DNA from: Cellvibrionaceae bacterium
GTDB lineage: Bacteria; Pseudomonadota; Gammaproteobacteria; Pseudomonadales; Cellvibrionaceae
DNA: 64,000 bases
NCBI GenBank assembly: GCA_021151695.1
Contig: JAGKWU010000005.1
Location: 1-64,000, forward strand
Direction: 5' to 3'
The translations under genes and the position numbers were made by a program. Each line of letters opens with the position of its first letter. Within the stretch, counting starts at the first letter, position 1. Under the pieces are notes generated by a model, which was not told the origin of the DNA, did no database searches, and was given only the letters and a program-made list of their open reading frames with translations. Positions 1 through 6,458 of this stretch are shown here, in pieces.

Positions 1-736
1 GCCACAAGTAAGCATGCGCGACATGTTGTCTGCCGGTGTCCACTTCGGTCACCAAACCCGTTACTGGAACCCAAAGATGGGCAAATACATCTTCGGTGCC
101 CGCAACAAGATTCACATCATCAACCTTGAGCACACAGTTCCAGCGTTTAACGACGCATTGGCTTTGATCACCCAAATGGCTGCTCAAAAGAAAAAAATTC
201 TGTTTGTTGGTACCAAGCGCGCTGCGCAAAAGACCATCAAAGAACAAGCTGAACGCGCTGGCCAACCATTTGTTAGCCATCGTTGGTTGGGCGGCATGCT
301 CACCAACTACAAAACCATCCGCGCTTCTATCCGTCGCCTGTCTGACCTGACTACTCAAAGCCAGGACGGTACTTTCCTGAAGCTGACCAAGAAAGAAGCC
401 CTGATGCGTTCACGCGATATGGAAAAGCTTGAGCGTTCTATCGGTGGTATCAAGAACATCAATGGCCTGCCAGATGCTCTGTTCATTATCGACGTAGACC
501 ACGAGCGCATTGCGATTCAAGAAGCCAACAAACTGGGCATTCCAGTGATTGGTGTAGTGGATACCAACAGCAACCCGGAAGGCGTTGACTATGTTATCCC
601 AGGCAACGACGACGCAATCCGCGCAATCAAGTTGTACGCTACCGCTGTAGCTGACGCTTGCCTGGAAGGTTCCAAGTCTGTGTCTTCTGTTCCAAACAAA
701 GATGAGTACGTAGCTGCTGATGGCAGCGCTGAATAA
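1..736 (+). CDS. rpsB: 30S ribosomal protein S2 (5' end just outside window)
   Basis: This is S2 of the small ribosomal subunit, needed to load S1 and build the 30S head-platform junction. The reading frame is open from base 2 as P-Q-V-S-M-R-D-M and continues with the family motif AGVHFGHQTRYWNPKM. Family proteins start M-x-x-V-S-M-R-D-M, so the true ATG should overlap base 1 and only its first two bases are missing. The ATG at 14 is an internal Met. The product would be about 245 residues against 241 in E. coli. A hairpin terminator or attenuator and then tsf follow, the usual rpsB-tsf pairing. Any S2 autoregulatory leader would lie outside the window. Identification is certain; only the exact start is inferred. 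Confidence 0.97.
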   Translation, partial: PQVSMRDMLSAGVHFGHQTRYWNPKMGKYIFGARNKIHIINLEHTVPAFNDALALITQMAAQKKKILFVGTKRAAQKTIKEQAERAGQPFVSHRWLGGMLTNYKTIRASIRRLSDLTTQSQDGTFLKLTKKEALMRSRDMEKLERSIGGIKNINGLPDALFIIDVDHERIAIQEANKLGIPVIGVVDTNSNPEGVDYVIPGNDDAIRAIKLYATAVADACLEGSKSVSSVPNKDEYVAADGSAE

Positions 737-763
737 TTTAAGCCTCGCTTAATTAGTCAGAAG

Positions 764-788
764 AAAGGGGGCTTAGCGCCCCCTTTTA
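764..788 (+). terminator. Hairpin between rpsB and tsf
   Basis: Eight base pairs (AAAGGGGG with CCCCCTTT) around a 7-nt loop, followed by a short T run, sit in the 89-bp rpsB-tsf gap. It looks like an intrinsic terminator or attenuator that would lower tsf relative to rpsB. The T tract is only four bases, so readthrough is likely. Confidence 0.65.
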
Positions 789-825
789 CACTTCAAGAAT
801 TTGCACATTTATTGAGGAAATTATC

Positions 826-1695
826 ATGGCAGCTGTTACTCCTGCACTCGTTAAAGAACTGCGCGACCGCACTGGTCTGGGCATGATGGAATGTAAAAAA
901 GCCCTCGGCGAAGCCGATGGTGATGTGGATCTGGCGATTGAAAACCTGCGTAAGGTTTCTGGCTTGAAAGCCGCCAAGAAAGAAGGCCGCACTGCTGCTG
1001 ACGGCGTTGTTGCTGTTAAAGTTGCTCCAGACAACAGCTACGCTGTTGCTGTTGAAGTTAACTCTGAAACTGACTTCGTTGCGCGCGATGCTGGCTTCCT
1101 GGCCTTTGTAAACAGCGTTGTAGACAAAGCTTTTGCTACCAAGCAAACCGACGTAGCAGCCCTGATCGCTGGTGAGTTGGAAACTGCTCGTGAAGCACTG
1201 GTACAAAAAATCGGTGAGAAAATCAGCGTTCGTCGCGTTAGCCTGGTTGAAGGCGGCGTAGTGAGCGGCTACTTGCACCTGAACAACCGTATCGCGGTGT
1301 TGGTGCAACTGGAAGGCGGTAACGACGAAGTAGGTAAAGACATTGCTATGCACGTAGCAGCTGTTAACCCTGTTGTTGTTAGCTCTGACCAAATGTCTCC
1401 GGAAGTTGTTGAGAAAGAAAAAGAAATCATCCGTGCTCAACCAGACATGGCTGGCAAACCAGCTGAAATCGTTGAGAAGATGATTGTTGGTCGTATCAAC
1501 AAGTTCCTGAAAGAAAGCAGCCTGGTTGATCAACCATTCGTTAAGAACCCAGAGCTGACTGTTGCCCAGTACGCTAAAACTGCTGGCGCTACCGTTAAGA
1601 GCTTCGTGCGTCTGGAAGTAGGCGAAGGCATCGAGAAAGTAGTAGTAGACTTCGCTGCTGAAGTTGCTGCTCAAGTTGCTGCTACCAAAGCGTAA
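826..1695 (+). CDS. tsf: Elongation factor Ts
   Basis: EF-Ts is the guanine nucleotide exchange factor that recycles EF-Tu-GDP in the cytoplasm. The 289-residue product (283 in E. coli) starts MAAVTPALVKELRDRTGLGM and has the N-terminal UBA-like segment with MMECKKAL. The conserved core motif ETDFVARD at about residues 76-83 contacts the EF-Tu nucleotide site. The start is the ATG at 826, behind TTGAGGAAATTATC. It pairs with rpsB upstream and ends just before a strong terminator. In E. coli pyrH follows directly; here pyrH lies about 9 kb downstream. Confidence 0.98.
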   Translation: MAAVTPALVKELRDRTGLGMMECKKALGEADGDVDLAIENLRKVSGLKAAKKEGRTAADGVVAVKVAPDNSYAVAVEVNSETDFVARDAGFLAFVNSVVDKAFATKQTDVAALIAGELETAREALVQKIGEKISVRRVSLVEGGVVSGYLHLNNRIAVLVQLEGGNDEVGKDIAMHVAAVNPVVVSSDQMSPEVVEKEKEIIRAQPDMAGKPAEIVEKMIVGRINKFLKESSLVDQPFVKNPELTVAQYAKTAGATVKSFVRLEVGEGIEKVVVDFAAEVAAQVAATKA

Positions 1696-1716
1696 TTTCT
1701 TTTTTTAAAGAAATTA

Positions 1717-1752
1717 AAAAAACCCGCGCAGGGTAACTTGCGCGGGTTTTTT
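1717..1752 (+). terminator. Intrinsic terminator of rpsB-tsf
   Basis: A 12-bp GC-rich stem (AAAACCCGCGCA with TGCGCGGGTTTT) with an 8-nt loop runs into a T tract. The A run on the left side makes it usable from both strands, so it may also end transcription of the anr gene arriving on the minus strand. Confidence 0.9.
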
Positions 1753-1780
1753 GTTTTTGAGATTTACTTGGGTGAGATTT

Positions 1781-2524
1781 TTACAGGTGAGATGTGCAAT
1801 TGGTTCCGGCCATTGAGCTCAAGCTTTGAATATTCAACAAGGTGATTTCTTTACCTTGCGCATGTACCAGTTCTGCTTTTTGATAGCGGGTGAACAGGCG
1901 GCTGATGGTTTCGATCGTCAGGCCAAGATAATTGCCTATATCGCTGCGTGTCATCGGCAGTAAAAAGCGTTGGGCGGAGCGTCCGCGACGGGCGTAACGT
2001 GCGGAGAGGTTTACCAAAAATGCAGCGAGTTTTTCCTCCGCATTTTTTTTGTTGAGTAATAAAAGTAATTCCTGGTCTTCGAGAATTTCGCGGCTCATCA
2101 CTCGCAGCAGTTGCTGGCGTAAACCGGGAATAGTACCTGACAATTCCTCTAGCTGTTCATAAGGCAATTCGCACACCATGGTGGTTTCAAGAGCCATGGC
2201 AAAGCTTGGGTGGGATTGGTTGTAAACTGCATCCAATCCAATGACTTCCCCTGCCAGATGGAAACCGGTAATTTGCTCTTCGCCTTCAGGCGATATTGTG
2301 TAGGTTTTGAGGCTGCCGGTGCGGATAGCGTAGAGCGATTGCAGGTTCTGGCCAGCGCGAAATAAATGTTCGCCGCGTTGCAATGGACGATTGCGCTTGA
2401 TGATGCTATCCAGATGTTCTACTTCGGCCTCGGCGAGGCTGACGGGCAGACACAGCTGACTGATACTGCATTGCTGGCAGGATATTTTCGGTAACGCCTG
2501 GCTGGTTGCCTCGGTGGTGCGCAT
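1781..2524 (-). CDS. anr: Anr/Fnr-type oxygen-sensing transcription regulator
   Basis: A CRP/FNR-superfamily regulator of 247 residues. Cys16, Cys19 and Cys25 (CQQCSISQLC) plus Cys118 (TTMVCELP) are the four ligands expected for an oxygen-labile [4Fe-4S] cluster. The cyclic-nucleotide-binding-like barrel (YAIRTGSLKTYT, EQITGFHLAGEVIG) is followed by a long dimer helix. The C-terminal helix-turn-helix (TRSDIGNYLGLTIETISRL) has Glu205, Ser208 and Arg209 in the positions that read TTGAT half-sites in E. coli FNR. By family knowledge it activates anaerobic or microaerobic genes when oxygen is low. The next gene, hemN, has a perfect site for it upstream, so the pair likely forms a local regulatory unit. 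I saw no such site upstream of anr itself. Confidence 0.95.
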   Translation of the reverse strand: MRTTEATSQALPKISCQQCSISQLCLPVSLAEAEVEHLDSIIKRNRPLQRGEHLFRAGQNLQSLYAIRTGSLKTYTISPEGEEQITGFHLAGEVIGLDAVYNQSHPSFAMALETTMVCELPYEQLEELSGTIPGLRQQLLRVMSREILEDQELLLLLNKKNAEEKLAAFLVNLSARYARRGRSAQRFLLPMTRSDIGNYLGLTIETISRLFTRYQKAELVHAQGKEITLLNIQSLSSMAGTNCTSHL

Positions 2525-2627
2525 AGTTCCTGTTCCTGGTGTGTTAGCTTACGAAGCTTGCAGCTTTTAGAATAGGTCAGCCGGAGGTGGGCTTCAACCG
2601 CGGCTGGCGATTATTGTTGTTTATCTG

Positions 2628-4034
2628 TTATATCAACCGCGAATAACGGCCTTCAACCATATCTGCCAAATAGCGATCAAACAGGGTGCAGATGTTGCGA
2701 ATTAACAAGCGCCCTAAAGGAGTCACTTCTATACCCTGATCCTGTAAGAGCACAAGGCCGTCCGCAACAAACTCCTGCAAATGTTGTAACTCGCGCTGGA
2801 AATATTTGTGAAAATCTATTCCGAATTGTTGCGCTACTTGCGCAAACTCCAAGTGGAAGTGGCAAATCAGCTGCATGATCACCGCGCGTCTGATGCGATC
2901 ATCCTGATCCAGCTGAACGCCACGCCAGAAAGGAAATTGGTGGTGGTCGAGGCTATCGTAATAAGCATCCAGATTTTTAAGGTTTTGGAAATAAAAATCC
3001 CCCACCTGGCTGATGGATGAAACTCCCAGGCCCAGCAGATCGCAATCGCCGTGCGTTGAATAGCCCTGAAAGTTGCGCTGTAATTTTCCATTGCGCTGCG
3101 TCACGGCCAATTCATCATCCGGCTTGGCAAAATGGTCCATGCCTATATGGGCATAGCCGTGTTGAGTGAGATATTCCACTGTGTACTCAAGAATGCGCAA
3201 CTTTTCTTCGGCGTTGGGCAAGGCCTCAACCGGAATTGCTTGCTGGGATTTGAAGTGTGCGGGCAGGTGCGCGTAGTTAAAAACAGAAAGGCGATCTGGA
3301 TCGAGTTGCAAAACCTGCTTGAGTGTTTCGCGAAAACTGGCTTCAGTTTGAAAAGGTAAGCCGTAAATCAAATCTATATTCAGCGATCGAAAGCCATGTG
3401 CACGTGCTTGCAAAACGGCATCGCGTGTCTGCTCGTAAGATTGAATTCGATTAACGGCTTTTTGAACATGGGGATTGAAATCCTGCACACCCAAGCTGAC
3501 GCGATTGAAGCCGAGGCCAGCAAGGATTTCCAGGGTGTTCGGCTGTATGGCGCGAGGATCTATTTCAATGGCGTATTCGCCTTCTTCCGTTGGCGCGAAA
3601 TCAAAATAGCTGTGCAAGCAACCAATTACGGCTGCCATTTCATGATGGCTTAAAAATGTTGGAGTGCCACCGCCCCAATGCATTTGTTTGACATGGCGAC
3701 GACTACCCAAGGCTTGGGCATGCTGCGCTATTTCCCGTTTCAGATACTCCACATAAGTCAGGCTTTTGGTTCTGTCTTTGGTGACGATTTTATTGCAGGC
3801 GCAGTAGTAGCAGAGCGTTGCGCAAAAAGGCATATGGAGATACAGCGAAAGCGATTGATTATCGGGCATGCTTGCGATGGCTGTACGGTAATCGCTCGCC
3901 GAAAAATCTTGCTGGAATTGCAGGGCCGTCGGGTAAGAGGTATAGCGCGGCCCGCTAAGGTTGTAGCGTCCAATCAGCTCGCGGTTGATGCTGGTGGGAA
4001 TTTGTTGCAAGGGAAAATTCAAAATCATACTCAT
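2628..4034 (-). CDS. hemN: Oxygen-independent coproporphyrinogen III oxidase
   Basis: This radical-SAM enzyme converts coproporphyrinogen III to protoporphyrinogen IX without oxygen, in heme synthesis. The CxxxCxxC cluster motif plus the extra HemN cysteine are seen as FCATLCYYCAC (Cys71, 75, 78, 80), followed by the SAM-binding HWGGGTPTFL. NLSGPRYTSYPTA near the N terminus is the HemN substrate-channel signature and separates it from HemW. The chosen ATG at 4034 follows GGAG by about six bases. An alternative TTG four codons upstream overlaps that ribosome site and is less likely. Product 468 residues (457 in E. coli). The gene lies next to anr, and an Anr box sits at the right distance from its promoter. 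Confidence 0.95.
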   Translation of the reverse strand: MSMILNFPLQQIPTSINRELIGRYNLSGPRYTSYPTALQFQQDFSASDYRTAIASMPDNQSLSLYLHMPFCATLCYYCACNKIVTKDRTKSLTYVEYLKREIAQHAQALGSRRHVKQMHWGGGTPTFLSHHEMAAVIGCLHSYFDFAPTEEGEYAIEIDPRAIQPNTLEILAGLGFNRVSLGVQDFNPHVQKAVNRIQSYEQTRDAVLQARAHGFRSLNIDLIYGLPFQTEASFRETLKQVLQLDPDRLSVFNYAHLPAHFKSQQAIPVEALPNAEEKLRILEYTVEYLTQHGYAHIGMDHFAKPDDELAVTQRNGKLQRNFQGYSTHGDCDLLGLGVSSISQVGDFYFQNLKNLDAYYDSLDHHQFPFWRGVQLDQDDRIRRAVIMQLICHFHLEFAQVAQQFGIDFHKYFQRELQHLQEFVADGLVLLQDQGIEVTPLGRLLIRNICTLFDRYLADMVEGRYSRLI

Positions 4035-4088
4035 GGTGCACTCCAATGTCCGCCTGGGTTCTGCGGAATAAGTCTGGATAGTGAGGTT

Positions 4089-4130
4089 AGTCTAGAGGCG
4101 GTGGCGATCAGAGGGGTTGATTGAAATCAA
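4089..4130 (-). promoter_or_regulatory. Anr/Fnr box and -10 element of hemN
   Basis: Bases 4117-4130 read TTGATTGAAATCAA, a perfect TTGAT-N4-ATCAA palindrome. On the minus strand a -10-like TAGACT lies at 4094-4089. The box centre is 32 bp from the -10 centre, which is the spacing of class II FNR-activated promoters (box at about -41.5). The predicted start of transcription is near 4082, giving a leader of about 48 nt before the hemN ATG. The rest of the 4035-4348 gap holds no gene that I recognise. Confidence 0.88.
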
Positions 4131-4348
4131 AGGCGGGGGCGTTAGTTGTGGCGGTTGACGTTGCTAAAAATCAACCTGGAGTGTCGAATAAGACAAGCGG
4201 TGGGCCTAGCTGCCAATTAATGTTATCTGTGTGGGTTGTCTATGGTTTTGATAAATGTGAGGTGCTTATAATCAACGGCATACTGGGCTGCGCCAACCAT
4301 TGTGCCGCACCCATGCCGCTGGTTCACCTATCCCGGGGTGCAAGGATT

Positions 4349-6202
4349 ATGGCTTACAAGATCAAATCTCCATTGGAGACCAATCAGTCGGCTGCTCGTG
4401 GTTTTATGGCGGAATCTATGGTGCAAGCCAGGTTGGCCGTAAGCTCGTCGGCGTTAGGGCAGCCGTTATTTTCTGATCATCGCATTGAAGCCGCTCAGCT
4501 TAAGTCCAGGCAGTTACTGATGGCTGATAGCTCCCGGCAGCAGCGTTTGAAAACCCTGCAAGCCCATATGGCAAAAACGACGCAGCGAAAAACAGATGAA
4601 GAACTTTGCCAGGGGAAGTTCTCACCCGCACAGAAAACATCCGCTCAATTGCGCGATACCAACAACACCGGTTTGCCTGACAATCTAAAAGCCGGGATTG
4701 AGGGCCTCTCCGGGTTCAGCATGGACCACGTAAAAGTCCACTACAACTCTGACAAACCTGCGCAATTAAATGCCCATGCTTACGCGCAGGGCAGTGATAT
4801 TCATGTGGCTCCGGGGCAAGAGAAGCATTTGCCGCATGAGGCTTGGCATGTGGTGCAGCAGGCACAGGGGCGAGTAAGGCCGACGACGCAAATGAAATCA
4901 GGTGTTCCCGTTAATGATAATGCAGGGTTGGAACATGAGGCTGATGTGATGGGGCAAAAAGCGCTTGCTAATAGCGGTGATACGAGAGCACAAGCTAAGA
5001 GCGGTCGATTGACGCAAATGGCGAACGTCAATAGCGCTGTCGTTGCCCAGCGTCGAGTGGGTTTTGAGTTTGAAACCAATGCGCATATTTATCGCGACTT
5101 CAATGGTTTTAAATCGCTAGTGGCTGATGAGGCCGAAATTTTTTACGGTGCAGGATGGAAGCTGGTGAGTGATTCTGGTCGCATGGAGTTTGTATCCGAT
5201 CCTTTTGATAACGTCGGAGCCTTTACTCCGATAGTAGCCAGTATTATCCAATTCATTAACAACGCCATGGTTGGGCTTAACACAGATATACGCGCGCTCA
5301 ACGCAGGTAATTGGAATGCGGCTACCGTTGGTGCAGGTGCTGTGGTTACCTCTAAAGATGCTTCGAATACGACTCCCGTAACTCCGCAGGATTTATACGG
5401 TAATCCGCAGGTGTCAGTTGGAACGAGGATGGAATCTTTGGGGAATTTCCTGAATTTTTTAAGGAAAAGGGATGTATTTACAACGATGCGGCAGAGCCTC
5501 AAGGCTGCCAATCGTCCTGAAAGTGCAAAAAAAGTGGGGAAATTATTAGGTAAAAAATCCATTGAGCGGCTTCAAAATACTGTACCAAAAGCAGAGCGTC
5601 TCGTAGCGAAATGGGCACAGGGATTGCCGCGTCTAGATCAAAATCAGTTAAGGGGGATCTGGCGACTTATCACTTTCTATTGGATGGATTTGTCGCGCTA
5701 TGCGGGTGCAGGAGATGGATACATAAAATCCAAATTGCCAGTAATGGCCAGAACAGATTTTCATAGCATGTACAATGCTCTTACGCCGGCGGCCCAGTTG
5801 GCTTTCCAAAATGCCAAAGATGATTTTTTAAATTTAAATATTCCTTTTAATGTAAATACACAGCCGTTAATTACCGGGCAAGCTTTTTCAGTGGCGGACT
5901 GGTATGAGTCCATTATTAATCCGGGGGCCACTCAAGTTTTTGTGAACGGTCATGCTCAAGTACCAGGGCATACATATAATAATGCTACTCGTAATGTAGA
6001 TTTGGTGTCGGATGATAGCACTGTAGCGGTTGGTACCAATAAATCCATGGGGCAATTTGGTATGGACACGCATGACCCCAATCACGCCAGGGCCGTGTTT
6101 GAGCTTCGCCATGTTACGGGCGGAGTCATGATCCCGATTACGGATCTTGAACAACATATTATCCAGCCTGTGTTCACGCTTTTGAATAATGTAAATGCCT
6201 GA
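4349..6202 (+). CDS. DUF4157 (eCIS core domain) protein with unknown C-terminal domain
   Basis: A 617-residue protein, started at the ATG preceded by AAGGA; the open frame upstream to 4121 crosses the hemN promoter and is not used. Residues about 110-200 match DUF4157, the domain found in many proteins linked to extracellular contractile injection systems: GIEGLSGFSMDHVKVHYNS, then HVAPGQEKHLPHEAWHVVQQ with a metalloprotease-like HEAWH at 163-167. The C-terminal 380 residues are unrelated to DUF4157. They start with VGFEFET (Glu240, Glu242), then W-K-L-V-S-D-S-G-R-M-E-F-V-S around Asp275-Glu280, a pattern reminiscent of glutamate-cysteine-ligase or amidoligase folds (low confidence). No signal peptide and no eCIS structural genes are nearby, so it is an orphan cargo or self-processing protein. 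Function unknown. Confidence 0.8.
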   Translation: MAYKIKSPLETNQSAARGFMAESMVQARLAVSSSALGQPLFSDHRIEAAQLKSRQLLMADSSRQQRLKTLQAHMAKTTQRKTDEELCQGKFSPAQKTSAQLRDTNNTGLPDNLKAGIEGLSGFSMDHVKVHYNSDKPAQLNAHAYAQGSDIHVAPGQEKHLPHEAWHVVQQAQGRVRPTTQMKSGVPVNDNAGLEHEADVMGQKALANSGDTRAQAKSGRLTQMANVNSAVVAQRRVGFEFETNAHIYRDFNGFKSLVADEAEIFYGAGWKLVSDSGRMEFVSDPFDNVGAFTPIVASIIQFINNAMVGLNTDIRALNAGNWNAATVGAGAVVTSKDASNTTPVTPQDLYGNPQVSVGTRMESLGNFLNFLRKRDVFTTMRQSLKAANRPESAKKVGKLLGKKSIERLQNTVPKAERLVAKWAQGLPRLDQNQLRGIWRLITFYWMDLSRYAGAGDGYIKSKLPVMARTDFHSMYNALTPAAQLAFQNAKDDFLNLNIPFNVNTQPLITGQAFSVADWYESIINPGATQVFVNGHAQVPGHTYNNATRNVDLVSDDSTVAVGTNKSMGQFGMDTHDPNHARAVFELRHVTGGVMIPITDLEQHIIQPVFTLLNNVNA

Positions 6203-6295
6203 TGCTCGGTGTTGACGAAAATTGGGTGCAAAGTTGCAATCCCCATTATTTGGATTAACCATGAGTGGAAAAATTAACTATCGCAAGAGGATTAC

Positions 6296-6400
6296 ATGAA
6301 GAAGATCGCAGCGGGTTATGAGTTTCGCCTGCCTTTTCACGATACTGTGTCATTAGAGTTGGGTTATGCCGAACTTGTGGGCGGTGAGTGCCATTTTTAG
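6296..6400 (+). pseudogene. Tiny ORF resembling the end of an outer-membrane barrel
   Basis: An ATG with a good ribosome site (AGAGGA, five bases away) opens a 34-codon frame. The peptide contains alternating stretches such as AAGYEFRLPF and VSLELGYAEL and ends in Phe, as do the last strands of OmpA-like outer-membrane barrels. It has no signal peptide. It could be the tail of a decayed porin-like gene, or a chance ORF between the DUF4157 gene and the terminator. Confidence 0.25.
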
Positions 6401-6416
6401 TGATTAATGATGGAGT

Positions 6417-6450
6417 AAAAAACGCGCAGGTCCCTGCGCGTTTTTTTTTG
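6417..6450. terminator. Bidirectional terminator between DUF4157 gene and cellulase
   Basis: The stem ACGCGCAGG/CCTGCGCGT with a short loop is flanked by six A on the left and nine T on the right, so it can stop transcription from both the plus-strand DUF4157 gene and the minus-strand cellulase gene. Confidence 0.9.
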
Positions 6451-6458
6451 CAATTTAT

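Noticed and set aside
793..1674. Open frame of 293 codons antisense to tsf
   Set aside because: Rich in Phe, Asn and Gln as expected from reverse reading of a highly biased gene; EF-Ts on the plus strand is certain.
2585..2612. Terminator hairpin between hemN and anr
   Set aside because: CAGCCG/CGGCTG pairing is imperfect with a long loop and no T tract on the minus strand.
4121..4348. N-terminal extension of the DUF4157 frame
   Set aside because: It crosses the hemN Anr box and promoter; the ATG at 4349 has a good ribosome site.
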